DNA of 64,000 nucleotides, from positions 5,418 to 69,417 of the forward strand of contig JAYTTF010000109.1 of the NCBI GenBank assembly GCA_043745195.1, written 5' to 3'. This stretch comes from JANXSF01 sp043745195. GTDB taxonomy: Bacteria; Acidobacteriota; Terriglobia; Bryobacterales; Bryobacteraceae. Below the pieces are notes generated by a model. It worked only from the letters and a program-made list of their open reading frames with translations. It had not been told where the DNA came from and ran no database searches. Both the position numbers and the translations under genes were made by a program. Every line of letters begins with the position of its first letter. The first letter of the stretch is position 1. Positions 50,311 through 59,730 of the stretch are shown here, one piece after another.

Positions 50311-53300
50311 TTAGTTAATGGTGATGTTGAAGGTGGCCATTCCGATGCCGGCACTTGCTGCTCCTGGAGCCGCAGAACCACCGGTTGCGGTAACAGTGAC
50401 ACTTCTTGTTCCAGCCGCTGCTCCGCTTGTTGTTGAAACAATGCCGGTGCTTGAGCCAATTGTCAGCCAAGTTAATGCCGCACTGGTTGCATCCAAAGTG
50501 TAAGTGGTGCTTCCTGTGCCGCCTGTTGCGGAAACTGTTGTCAGGTTGGTATTGATCTGACCATTGGTTCCACTGGTTGGAGTTGTGTTCGCCACATTGA
50601 GGGCTACCACTACTGAGAACGTTGCCGTGCCTACTAAAGGCGTTCCAGACGTTGAATCGGTGGCTCTGACAGTGACGTTGTAGGTTCCAGCAGGAGTGAG
50701 CGCCGAAATTCCGAGCACCCCGGTTGAGGCCCCGATGGTCATCCCATCTGGCAATGTGGATGGTGCGGTAATGGTGTAAGTGTAAGGGAAGACACCGCCC
50801 GTAGCTGTGGCAGTTGTCAGGCTTGCGTTGGCTGTTCCGAACACCGCAGCGGATACTGTGGACATTGTTGTGACCAAGCCACCAGCAATTGTGATTGTGA
50901 ACTTGACGGAATCCTTCACCGGCACATTGGCCGAATCTGTTGCCGTTACCGCCAAGGTATATGTTCCGGCAGTATTGGCCGCCGGGGTTCCTGAAATAGC
51001 GCCAGTTGACGCATTCAGTAACAGACTAGAGGGCAACAATCCCGAAGTTACGGCGAAGCGATACGGGGAGGTACCTTGCGTAGCCACAACCAGGTTGTTA
51101 GTGGATAACCATGCAGTGCCAACTGTGCCTGTCAAAGTTGTGGGCGCTACTACTTTCAACTTTGGTGCAACCCAAACCACAACCCCTGCCTGACTTAGCC
51201 TGCTGTTGGAAGTAACAACCACAGGTAGCTGAACTGGTGCGGTAATTGTAGAAAGCGTTGCACCGTTTGAGTCGGTAAATGGTCCGGCTGTGCTTCCCGG
51301 AAGTTTCACATTCAACTGATAGAGGCCGGCAATGGAACCATCTACCCAGCCAGCGTACGATACGGTTCCAGCAACTCCGCCAACTGTAACGGAAGGCACG
51401 ATCGAGGAGGATGAGAGAATGCAAGGACTCAGCCGTCCTGTATTCAATAAAGAGCCCTGAATAATCAAGCCGTCGGCTGTTGTGAGCGATCCCCCGGTTT
51501 GCGAATTGAGCGATGAGACATAACTGGCTGGTGTGATGCAATCAGCGGACCATGCGCTGCCGCCAGTACTGGAATTGAGAGCCGTCGAGTCAGGCGCGCC
51601 CATTCCGGTTACATAGATCAGAACGGTATCGGAATCGGATGCAGTGGACCTAAGTCCCGATTCATTGCCGCTGCCAATCAAGGAATAGTCAATCCCGGAT
51701 AGAACGGCTCCTTGACCTTGCCCGTCTGATCCAACTGTGAAGATTCCCGGATTCGTTGCCACAATGCTTACTGGGAAAGGTGGACTGACCAAGAAAGTGG
51801 CACCCGTTCCATAACCGAAGGAAACAACCATATCGACAGTAGTGCCAATTCTGGCCGTCAATGCGGAAGGAATCAGCAGGTTGATCTGATTATTGGTGGC
51901 GAAAAGCAAATTTGCATTCGCAATGAAAGTTGGCGTCAAACCTTGTGTTTGAAACTTTACTGAGAGTACCCTTTGAGTGGCGCTCACTGCATCCTGACTC
52001 AGAGTTGTAGGATACATAAGCGCGATATCCGGCGTTGCGTACATCACTTGATTGCTGGCGCAACCTGCACCGGCCAAAGTACAAAAATTGGTTCCGAAGA
52101 CACTGATCAGATCGTAAGGCGCAACGCTAGGAGTTGTCCCAGGGTTCACCTGTATGAAAGATGCTGAACTTGTTACAACTTGAACGATCGGACCATTCCC
52201 GATGGTTAGGATTGTTGTGCCAGTAGGCACAGTACAAACCCCGTTCACTGGATTGCAGACACCAAGGTTGACATTGCCTCCAGCTCCAGTTGGGGAGAAG
52301 GGTAGATAGATGTCCGGCGTGGAAGGAACGGTAAACGTCAAAATGATATTCGATTCGTTAACCACAGTCCATGAAATGTTGTTGTTAACGATCAGGACAC
52401 CGGAAACGATAACACCAACTTTTGTGCGTCTTGTCAGGTCAGTTGTTGGAATGAAACCAGTTCCCGTAAGTACTGCGGTGAAGCTTCTGCCCGAAGCAGC
52501 TGTCGGTAGACTCCCTGGAGATATGCCAGTCAATAAGGCACCAGGAGATTGCACTGTGATACTAAAAGTAACAACGGTTGTTGAAATCGGACTGCCCCAC
52601 GACAACGTGACGGTACCGGTAAGCACATCGCCAGGCTGCGATGCGGCAAGCACGGTTGGGTCGAAAGTCACTCCAATCTGGGTGCCAAAGCTATAGGCCA
52701 AGCCGCTCTTTTGGCTGGCGCTGACTACAGGTGCCAACGTGCCACCCGTATTGACAACGTAGGCGATTGTGGAATCACTTGAAATCGCTGTGATTACAGG
52801 CGTTGGCGCAGGTTGTCCCACCGTCCATGAAATATTACGAGTGGTTCCTTCGGCGACGCTCAATTTCGGCGAGGGCGTTGTAATCAACAAGCTGAAAGGA
52901 ATGGAGAGGTCTCCGGAACCGGAAACTTTCAAACCAATACTGGCGCTATAGGTGCCGGGAGCCAATGAATCCGCCACAATTGTTGAACTGAAACGAATGC
53001 TTTTAGGGACTCGGCCAGAGGTAGCATCCACCGTCAACCAGATGGGAAGGGTAGTTGTATCCACCGTATAGAATGGAGCAGGTGAACTGAGTGAAGTAAC
53101 ACTTACGTCCACATAACCAGCCGTTCCAGCCCCCTTAGTGTAAGTCAACTTTGGCGCAGTAGGGCTAACAACCAACGGGCTTGGTGGGACAACCTGCAAA
53201 GTAACTACAATGTTCCGGTCAGGTGCTGGAGCATTGAGAAGATGCACTGTCGTAGTGGTAGAAGACCCGGAGGTAAATCCTCCACACCCCGACGCCGCTT

Positions 53301-53976
53301 GAACAGTGAAGGTCAAAGCCGTTGCTCCTGCGGTTCCCCCAGTGGTCGGCGTTACAGTCAACCAGGCTGCTGCCGGATTGGTGACGGTGTCAACAGTAAA
53401 AGGCGTTCCTCCAACAGCAGCGGAAGAAACTGAAATTGTCCTGGCCGGTCCGGGAGTGTAAACACTACCATTCTTCACGCAACTGATTGCCAATGTGGAA
53501 GGCGAAGCCACCAAGCCGCTAGCCGCCGTAGTAACGGTCGGATTGGCAGTCACCGTCGCGTCTGCCACACCTGCAGCATTCACTCGAAACGTTGCAGGGG
53601 TTGTGGTAGCAGTGGCTCCCACACAACCGGGCCTGTAGTTAATCGAATAGGTGATACCTGCTGCTTGGTTTGAAATGCTCAATGTCTGAATGGTTGGCGT
53701 TGTCACTGCGATCACGCCTGCAGGAAGCGTTCCAAGCGTTACGGCTATGGTGTTGACACCAGTTAAAGCTGGAAGAGGTTTTACAACAATGGAAACGGCT
53801 GCACCCGGACCACTGGCAGTATTACACGTAAGTGCCACCGTGGAAGGGGTTGTAACTAAACTAAGGCCGTAACTTGTATTCGAGAAAGCCGTAAGCAGAA
53901 ACAAACCCAAGCAGGTACGAAGCTTGCTTGCGCTCGAAACTGACATCAATGAATGGCGAGTACTAAAGAACTTCAT
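50311..53976 (-). CDS. Giant secreted protein: BACON/Ig-like repeats, TIGR03437 domain, putative-Ig repeats
   Basis: A 1221-residue exported protein. The ATG at 53976 follows AAGGAT; the longer in-frame start at 54207 has no signal peptide at its end and runs into the divergent promoter. The signal peptide is about residues 18-37. Several BACON/Ig-like units follow (to about 560; SPSTLAISCVKNGSVYTPGP, VSPTAPKLTYTKGAGTAGY), then the TIGR03437 'Solibacter' domain (about 600-900; SVAPYDLISVFGTNF, GQGAVLSGIDYS, VLIYVTGMGAPD, GLYQLNVKLPG). After that come four cadherin-like putative Ig repeats with GT.YTLAV.ATDS motifs. No membrane anchor or sorting motif is visible; adhesin-like or structural role inferred. 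Confidence 0.85.
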   Translation of the reverse strand: MKFFSTRHSLMSVSSASKLRTCLGLFLLTAFSNTSYGLSLVTTPSTVALTCNTASGPGAAVSIVVKPLPALTGVNTIAVTLGTLPAGVIAVTTPTIQTLSISNQAAGITYSINYRPGCVGATATTTPATFRVNAAGVADATVTANPTVTTAASGLVASPSTLAISCVKNGSVYTPGPARTISVSSAAVGGTPFTVDTVTNPAAAWLTVTPTTGGTAGATALTFTVQAASGCGGFTSGSSTTTTVHLLNAPAPDRNIVVTLQVVPPSPLVVSPTAPKLTYTKGAGTAGYVDVSVTSLSSPAPFYTVDTTTLPIWLTVDATSGRVPKSIRFSSTIVADSLAPGTYSASIGLKVSGSGDLSIPFSLLITTPSPKLSVAEGTTRNISWTVGQPAPTPVITAISSDSTIAYVVNTGGTLAPVVSASQKSGLAYSFGTQIGVTFDPTVLAASQPGDVLTGTVTLSWGSPISTTVVTFSITVQSPGALLTGISPGSLPTAASGRSFTAVLTGTGFIPTTDLTRRTKVGVIVSGVLIVNNNISWTVVNESNIILTFTVPSTPDIYLPFSPTGAGGNVNLGVCNPVNGVCTVPTGTTILTIGNGPIVQVVTSSASFIQVNPGTTPSVAPYDLISVFGTNFCTLAGAGCASNQVMYATPDIALMYPTTLSQDAVSATQRVLSVKFQTQGLTPTFIANANLLFATNNQINLLIPSALTARIGTTVDMVVSFGYGTGATFLVSPPFPVSIVATNPGIFTVGSDGQGQGAVLSGIDYSLIGSGNESGLRSTASDSDTVLIYVTGMGAPDSTALNSSTGGSAWSADCITPASYVSSLNSQTGGSLTTADGLIIQGSLLNTGRLSPCILSSSSIVPSVTVGGVAGTVSYAGWVDGSIAGLYQLNVKLPGSTAGPFTDSNGATLSTITAPVQLPVVVTSNSRLSQAGVVVWVAPKLKVVAPTTLTGTVGTAWLSTNNLVVATQGTSPYRFAVTSGLLPSSLLLNASTGAISGTPAANTAGTYTLAVTATDSANVPVKDSVKFTITIAGGLVTTMSTVSAAVFGTANASLTTATATGGVFPYTYTITAPSTLPDGMTIGASTGVLGISALTPAGTYNVTVRATDSTSGTPLVGTATFSVVVALNVANTTPTSGTNGQINTNLTTVSATGGTGSTTYTLDATSAALTWLTIGSSTGIVSTTSGAAAGTRSVTVTATGGSAAPGAASAGIGMATFNITIN

Positions 53977-54245
53977 AATAAATATCCTTGTCGAAATATC
54001 AAAGTTGAAAACGGTAACTAGCCGTTCATTGAGCCTCGCTATCCGGCTCACTAGGGGGTTTATCGACGAAGAAAATACAAGTTCTAATGGAAATTGTTGT
54101 TTTTTTGCGGTGTTATGGCCGATTCTTGAGACAAAGCACCTATTCCTAGCAAGGTGTGGTGGAGGATTACTAAGGGCTTTGCAAGGGATATGCTGCTTGC
54201 AATTCACTATCTATTTTCCTTTTCGCACTGCTCAGCCAAACTCGA

Positions 54246-54251
54246 TACAAT
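54246..54251 (+). promoter_or_regulatory. Probable -10 of the MFS transporter gene
   Basis: TACAAT, 6 nt before the GTG start with no ribosome-binding site. The rest of the 281-bp gap between the Ig-like gene and this one holds no supported gene. Confidence 0.45.
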
Positions 54252-54257
54252 ATCCGG

Positions 54258-55541
54258 GTGCTCTATCGCTACCGGGTCCTTGGCCTACTCTTTCTCCTTT
54301 CGATCATTACGTACCTTGATCGAGTTTGTATTTCTGTCGCAGGTCCGCGCATGCAGGCCGATTTAGGCATCGATCCCACTGGCTGGGGCTGGGTTGTTGG
54401 CGCGTTCACCCTCAGCTATGCAGCCTTTGAAATTCCTAGCGGCGCATGGGGCGATCGCTATGGACCTCGCAAAGTTCTGACGCGCATCGTTTTATGGTGG
54501 TCGTTGTTCACAACGCTCACTGGCGCAGTTAGCGTTATCAGCGGCGCACTCTCCGTTTTTACCGGAGCCGTTTCCACCTTCGCTGTGCTGCTGGCCGTTC
54601 GCTTTTTCTTTGGAGCTGGTGAAGCAGGCGCTTACCCTAACAGCGCTTCGGCAATCTCAAAATGGTTTCCCACGCATGAACGTGCCCGCGCTACTGGCAC
54701 CGTGTGGATGGCCTCCCGCATTGGCGGAGCCTTAACGCCACTGATCGTCGTTCCTATTCAGGTCGCCTTCGGCTGGCGAGCAACTTTCTACTGTTTTGGA
54801 ATTTTGGGACTCATCTGGTGCTGCGTCTGGTATTGGTGGTATAGAGATTATCCTTTCGAAAAGCAAGGCGTCACCAAAGCGGAAATGGATGAAATCGGTG
54901 CCGGCACAACTCGCGACCATCACAGTTTGCCTTGGGCCCAAGTCTTGCGCAAGCGAAATTTCTGGACCATTCTGTTGATGTATCATACCTATTGCTGGGG
55001 CTCTTATTTCTACCTTTCCTGGCTACACACTTATCTACAGAAAGGCCGAGGTTTCACCGAAAACGAAATGCGCTACCTTTCACCGTTGCCCTTCATTGCC
55101 GGTGCTTGCGGTAATTTCTTTGGCGGATGGCTCAGTGATCGCTTAGTGAAATCGCACGGCCTGAAATTCGGCCGCTGCATCGTGGGAACCTGTGGGCTGG
55201 CAATGGCTGGATTCTTCCTGATGAGTGCCGCCTTCGTTCCCGGCAAACTGCCCGCAGTAATTTGCCTGGCACTCGGATACGGCAGTATGGATTGTATGTT
55301 GCCGGTGGCCTGGGCAATCTGTCTGGATGTAGGCCGCAAGTATGGTGGCGCTGTTTCCGGTTCCATGAACATGGCCGGCCAGATGGGTTCGTTTCTTTCT
55401 TCAGTAACGTTCGGATACATGGTGGCCTACTTCGGCAACTACAACGACCCGCTGAAGCCACTTGCCTTCATGTTATTCGTAAGCGCATTTATTTTCTGGC
55501 AAATCAATCCCAATGAACAGTTGGTGACCGGAGATACTTAA
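54258..55541 (+). CDS. MFS transporter (anion:cation symporter-type)
   Basis: A 427-residue 12-helix transporter. The MFS signature is GAWGDRYGPRKVLTRIVLWW after helix 2. SIITYLDRVCISVAGPRMQA DLGI in helix 1 is typical of the ACS (phthalate/hexuronate/tartrate) family. RFFFGAGEAGAYPNSASAIS KWFP in helices 4-5 is that family's hallmark. It probably takes up an organic anion such as a hexuronate. GTG start, leaderless-type promoter. It is followed after 4 nt by a truncated small membrane-protein gene. Confidence 0.9.
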   Translation: MLYRYRVLGLLFLLSIITYLDRVCISVAGPRMQADLGIDPTGWGWVVGAFTLSYAAFEIPSGAWGDRYGPRKVLTRIVLWWSLFTTLTGAVSVISGALSVFTGAVSTFAVLLAVRFFFGAGEAGAYPNSASAISKWFPTHERARATGTVWMASRIGGALTPLIVVPIQVAFGWRATFYCFGILGLIWCCVWYWWYRDYPFEKQGVTKAEMDEIGAGTTRDHHSLPWAQVLRKRNFWTILLMYHTYCWGSYFYLSWLHTYLQKGRGFTENEMRYLSPLPFIAGACGNFFGGWLSDRLVKSHGLKFGRCIVGTCGLAMAGFFLMSAAFVPGKLPAVICLALGYGSMDCMLPVAWAICLDVGRKYGGAVSGSMNMAGQMGSFLSSVTFGYMVAYFGNYNDPLKPLAFMLFVSAFIFWQINPNEQLVTGDT

Positions 55542-55545
55542 TGGA

Positions 55546-55716
55546 ATGGGAAACAAGAAAAGCCTAGTTGTGGCCTTCATCCTATTCGTGTCGCTACTGG
55601 CGGGCTTTCTTGACCGGGGAACACCCTCGGATGCTTGGTTGACCTCCCAGGCAACCCTTTCTATCGCTCTTATCTTTGCCTGGGTTGTCCTCCATAGCCG
55701 GGATCGCGGATACCGC
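55546..55716 (+). pseudogene. Small membrane protein, 3'-truncated
   Basis: The frame begins MGNKKSLVVAFILFVSLLAG FLDRGTPSDAWLTSQATLSI ALIFAWVVLHSRDRGYR, two membrane helices with a conserved-looking linker, and is 4 nt downstream of the transporter gene. After residue 57 it runs, antisense, into another gene and loses membrane-protein character. The 3' part has been deleted. Confidence 0.5.
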
Positions 55717-56010
55717 GTTTCCTGGGTACACGGAGTTCGTAGCCTGTTCAATCAGGCTATGGAAACGGTCTTCCGGATAAAGGTTGTAAACGTTTTTCAG
55801 GAACAACAGAAACGCAGCTTTCAGCGCAGGGACTTGATAAATTGCCTTGAAATTGGATGCCCCATCTGGAGTCCAGCCGTTCATGGCATCGCCTGTGTCA
55901 GGCTTGCCGGATTGCGCGGGCAAACCATGGTCCAGTCCCATGGCTGCGGAAAACCATGCCATTTGCTTTAAAGTTTCCCTGCGAGTTTTGTTCTTACTCA
56001 TGCTGACCAT
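55594..56010 (-). pseudogene. Tat-exported acidobacterial protein, 3'-truncated
   Basis: Starting MVSMSKNKTRRETLKQMAWF, a twin-arginine-like leader, the protein continues NFKAIYQVPALKAAFLLFLK and NVYNLYPEDRFHSLIEQA up to about 55741. I recall short acidobacterial proteins with this segment but no function. Beyond that point the frame is the antisense of the membrane-protein gene that converges on it and ends in low-quality sequence. Both genes seem to have lost their 3' ends in one deletion. Confidence 0.55.
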
Positions 56011-56082
56011 TGGTATCCAAAATAGCCGAATAGGGACTGAACTGGATCGTCAGCCGACGTGGTATTCTTCATAGGCAAGAGT

Positions 56083-56664
56083 ATGCCAATACCGCCGATC
56101 CAGCAATACAGGACTCAGCAAACTTCATTGCTTCCCGCACAGATCGGGGTTTACGCACTTTGCGATCTGGATGAAGTGCCCATTTATGTTGGACAGTCGG
56201 TGGATGGAATCCGTTCCAGGGTCCGCCGTCACCTAACGAGCGCTCGCAGCGACATAATTGCAAATCGGCAAGTAGATGTTTGGGAAATTTCCTATGTGTG
56301 GGCTTGGCCATGCGACAATCGAGATACCATCAACGCTCTCGAAGGATTTCTCTTTCATCAGTTCGACACCCAAAGCCGATTAATGAATGGAACGATTCCT
56401 TTGAATCCAGGGTCTGTTCCATTTCTCTCCCCGGCAATGGTGCGTATTCAGATTGTGCCGGAAGAAGAGATTGAAATTCGACGCAATCCGAGCCGTCGTC
56501 TTCCGCGCCAAAGCCAGTTTTACTTTCAATTGGTAGACCACATTCAAAACGTGAAAGACAGCCCAGAATTGCGCCGGTCTCTATCCGCGCACTTTCATCG
56601 TCTTAGCCGATATCACCAGCATTTCATCGATTCTGCTCTCTTGGTAACTGCAGAGGAAGCTTGA
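56083..56664 (+). CDS. GIY-YIG nuclease, probable restriction endonuclease
   Basis: A 193-residue protein with a GIY-YIG domain at residues 20-95: GVY (22-24), YVG (35-37, in DEVPIYVGQSV), catalytic Arg in GIRSRVRRHL (about 44-49) and the metal-binding Glu87 in NALEGFLFHQF. The rest (about 95-190) is a basic, family-specific tail (RRNPSRRLPRQSQFYFQ) probably used for target recognition. It converges on a C5 cytosine methyltransferase, 19 bp apart, so it is most likely the nuclease of a type II restriction-modification pair, analogous to but not obviously of the Eco29kI family. An ATG-less start at 56059 (GTG) is less likely. Confidence 0.75.
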   Translation: MPIPPIQQYRTQQTSLLPAQIGVYALCDLDEVPIYVGQSVDGIRSRVRRHLTSARSDIIANRQVDVWEISYVWAWPCDNRDTINALEGFLFHQFDTQSRLMNGTIPLNPGSVPFLSPAMVRIQIVPEEEIEIRRNPSRRLPRQSQFYFQLVDHIQNVKDSPELRRSLSAHFHRLSRYHQHFIDSALLVTAEEA

Positions 56665-56683
56665 TGGATTCTAGCGATCCAAA

Positions 56684-57979
56684 TTAGGACGAACCTGCCC
56701 AGAGAGCTGCGCGAGATTCAACTCTGGTGCGAAGTGAATCGGAGGGACTCGGGTGATTCGCCAGGCTCTGGCTCGCAAATCGTAAAGTCTTGGCTGCATG
56801 AACTAGCGGGGTCAACAATTGTTGATCCAGCACTGAGACAACCGTTGCAGCCACTCCGTCTCCCATTGCTTTGTAGGCTTCATTGTAGGTGCCTGGCAGC
56901 TTAAATGTATCAGGAAGCCCCATGAGTCTTGCTGCTTCTCGAACGGATAGCAGACGCGAACGAATATTCCTTCCTTCCACCACAATGATAGTTTGTCGGC
57001 TCGATCCACCCCCAGGCGTTCGAAGACATCCTGCAATTCCGTCAAAACGAACCTCAGCTCTTTGTTGGCCCCCTCGCGTCCGCCTATAAAGAAATCCAAC
57101 TCGAAGCGCTCCCGAGGCCACTGCGTTTTCTAGCTTCGACCGGTTAACTTCACTCATCATCGCCACGAGTCGCTTCGTTTCTAAAGCAGAATGCCAATCG
57201 GCCTCATTCGGTTCGGTATCAATAAAATTCTCAACTTTATGAATCACCCTCAGGGCTGGACGAAACCGCCACCAAATCCACTCATCCTTGATAGCATCGG
57301 ATAATTTTTTATGAGCTGCTAGAAGTGCCTTTGGGACATGAGCGCCGCAAGGAAACTCTTCAGCAAAGTCGGCCAAATTCACCCGCGAATCAATAGCAAT
57401 CAGAAAAACCCGAGGGCGAGAATGTGGAAGGAACCATTTCGCATCCAGAACCATCGCTCCAAACCTCATGCCAATGGCCGCAAGAGCTTCGCAAAGACCG
57501 GTGAAATCGTCCCCGTATAAAAGCCCGGTGACATTCTCAATAACAATCAAGGGCGGTCGCCTGCCGGAATCGAAGCAGTCTCGCATCAAACGCCAAAAAG
57601 CCCAGAACGTTCCGCTTCGTTTTGCCGACATGCCACGTTTCCATCCTGCAAGCGATAAGTCTTGACAAGGGAACGAAGCCCAAGCCATGTCTGCAGAAGG
57701 AATTGAAACTTCTTCAAAAGTTGAGATATCACCCAGTTGAAATTCACGCTTGCCAAAATTCGCTGTGTAAATTCGCTGTTTGGATGCGTCGATGTCGTTA
57801 GCCCAAACACAATTCCACGAAGACTTGAGTCCTTCCCGTACCAACCCGGCGCCCGCGAAAAATTCTAAAAAAGTAGGACTTGCCAAACCATCTCTATCGT
57901 ACCTTTCATCAAGGCTTCTGCGCTCGTCAACTTCAGAATTAATTGTCAGATGAAGCTGCTCGTAATTAATTGCGGCCAT
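56684..57979 (-). CDS. DNA (cytosine-5-)-methyltransferase
   Basis: A 431-residue C5 methyltransferase with the motifs in normal order: motif I FLEFFAGAGLVREGL (38-52), motif II (VWANDIDASKQ), motif IV with the nucleophile Cys105 in ASFPCQDLSLAG, motif VI ENV (148-150), motif VIII (HSRPRVFLIAI), a target-recognition region at about 205-330, then motifs IX-X (RLLSVREAARLMGLPDTFKL and YKAMGDGVAATVV). The ATG at 57979 is preferred over a TTG at 58003. It should protect sites cut by the convergent GIY-YIG nuclease. The recognition sequence is unknown. Confidence 0.92.
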   Translation of the reverse strand: MAAINYEQLHLTINSEVDERRSLDERYDRDGLASPTFLEFFAGAGLVREGLKSSWNCVWANDIDASKQRIYTANFGKREFQLGDISTFEEVSIPSADMAWASFPCQDLSLAGWKRGMSAKRSGTFWAFWRLMRDCFDSGRRPPLIVIENVTGLLYGDDFTGLCEALAAIGMRFGAMVLDAKWFLPHSRPRVFLIAIDSRVNLADFAEEFPCGAHVPKALLAAHKKLSDAIKDEWIWWRFRPALRVIHKVENFIDTEPNEADWHSALETKRLVAMMSEVNRSKLENAVASGALRVGFLYRRTRGGQQRAEVRFDGIAGCLRTPGGGSSRQTIIVVEGRNIRSRLLSVREAARLMGLPDTFKLPGTYNEAYKAMGDGVAATVVSVLDQQLLTPLVHAAKTLRFASQSLANHPSPSDSLRTRVESRAALWAGSS

Positions 57980-58092
57980 CAAAGTGCATATCGACTCAAA
58001 CAAGCCACATCCTCAGGAAAAAGGGAAATCAAGGAAATAAAATGATTGCAGAATCCCAACTCACCTACTCCACTCTGCTAGCTTGGAGTTGG

Positions 58093-59730
58093 ATGATATC
58101 TTTCTCAAACATCAACAAGCAGTATGGAAAACAACTAATCTTCGTTGATGCTTCCTTTCAATTAAATCCCGGCGATAAGGTGGGCCTGGTAGGCCCCAAC
58201 GGAGCCGGCAAGACGACGCTTTTCCGAATGGTGACCGGCGAGGAAACCGCCGATGATGGGGATGTTTCTGTCCCCAGGAAACTCACAATCGGCTACTTTC
58301 GCCAGGACGTGGAGGAGATGACTGGCCGCTCAGTCCTCGACGAAGCCATTGCAGGCAGCGGTCGCGCTGGAGATCTGCATCACGAATTGGAGCAACTGCA
58401 GCAAGGCCTGGAAGATCCAACTCGTGCCGGCGAGATGGACAAAATCCTGGCCCGTTTCGGCGAGGTTCAGGAAGAGTATGAACACCTGGGTGGTTACACG
58501 TTGGAAGCCAATGCCCGTGAAGTTCTGCATGGCCTTGGCTTTCAAGACGATCAAATTGACGGCGACGTAGGTGCTCTTTCCGGTGGTTGGAAAATGCGTG
58601 TGGCCTTGGCCCGTGTGCTGTTGGGCCGACCCGATGCCTTGCTAATGGACGAACCTACAAATCACCTTGATCTGGAATCCATCATCTGGCTGGAAGGCTT
58701 TCTGAAATCCTACGCAGGCGCGCTGTTGATGACTTCGCACGATCGGGAATTCATGAACCGCATTGTGACGAAGATCGCTGACATCGATTCCGGGGAAATC
58801 ATCACTTACTCAGGCAATTACGATTTCTATGAGCGCGAACGGGCCATTCGCGACAGCAATCAACAGGCTGCCTTTGGACGGCAGCAAGCCATGCTGGCCA
58901 AAGAACAGCGCTTTATTGATCGCTTCAAAACGCATGCCGCCAAGGCCGCACAAGTGCAGAGCCGCATTAAGGCGCTGGACAAAATCGACAAAATTGAATT
59001 GCCCAAAAAACGCCAGGTTGTGAAGTTTGAATTCCGCGTGCCTCCCCGTTCTGGCGATCAGGTGGCGATGATGGAAGACCTGCACAAAAGCTATGGGCAT
59101 CGCGTGATTTACGATGGCTTTAACCTTACAATCCGGCGCGGCGAGCGTTGGGCTGTGATGGGACGCAACGGTGCAGGCAAGAGCACATTGCTAAAAATGA
59201 TTGCCGGTGCAACCGAACCCGACGCTGGTACAGTGCGCCTTGGTGCCAGCTTGAACATGGGTTATTTTGCCCAACAATCAACGGATGTGCTGAATCCTGA
59301 CCTTACAGTAGACGAGCAACTGCAGCGTGATTTCCCGCACGACACGATTGGTTCGCTGCGCTCGCTAGCCGGCGCATTTCAGTTTTCCGGCGAGGATGTA
59401 GATAAGAAAATCCGCGCCCTTTCCGGCGGTGAAAAATCGCGCCTGGCAATGGCCCGTATGCTTTTCAATCCGCCAAATTTCCTGGTGCTGGACGAACCCA
59501 CCAATCACCTGGATCTGGCCACTAAGGAAATGTTGGTGGAAGCCTTGAAGAACTTTGAAGGCACTATGATCTTTGTCTCGCACGATCGCATGTTTCTGCG
59601 CGGACTGGGTTCGCGCGTATTGGAACTTGGCGGCGAAACCGGCACTGATCGCAATCCGCGCATCTACCCTGGATCGTATGTTGAATATGTGCAGGCCATG
59701 GGACACGAGGCCCCTGGGATCTACGTCTAA
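58093..59730 (+). CDS. ABC-F family ATPase (Uup/EttA-like)
   Basis: A 545-residue protein with two ATPase domains and no membrane part. Walker A GPNGAGKTTLFRMV and GRNGAGKSTLLKMI; signature LSGGWKMRVALARV and LSGGEKSRLAMARM; Walker B LLMDEPTNHLDLES and LVLDEPTNHLDLAT. The linker (about 240-310; ERERAIRDSNQQAAFGRQQA) is the P-site tRNA-interaction motif of ABC-F proteins. The ATG at 58093 follows GGAG; the in-frame start at 57970 would add 41 non-conserved residues. It modulates translation at stalled ribosomes. The stop codon overlaps the surE start (TAATG). Confidence 0.93.
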   Translation: MISFSNINKQYGKQLIFVDASFQLNPGDKVGLVGPNGAGKTTLFRMVTGEETADDGDVSVPRKLTIGYFRQDVEEMTGRSVLDEAIAGSGRAGDLHHELEQLQQGLEDPTRAGEMDKILARFGEVQEEYEHLGGYTLEANAREVLHGLGFQDDQIDGDVGALSGGWKMRVALARVLLGRPDALLMDEPTNHLDLESIIWLEGFLKSYAGALLMTSHDREFMNRIVTKIADIDSGEIITYSGNYDFYERERAIRDSNQQAAFGRQQAMLAKEQRFIDRFKTHAAKAAQVQSRIKALDKIDKIELPKKRQVVKFEFRVPPRSGDQVAMMEDLHKSYGHRVIYDGFNLTIRRGERWAVMGRNGAGKSTLLKMIAGATEPDAGTVRLGASLNMGYFAQQSTDVLNPDLTVDEQLQRDFPHDTIGSLRSLAGAFQFSGEDVDKKIRALSGGEKSRLAMARMLFNPPNFLVLDEPTNHLDLATKEMLVEALKNFEGTMIFVSHDRMFLRGLGSRVLELGGETGTDRNPRIYPGSYVEYVQAMGHEAPGIYV

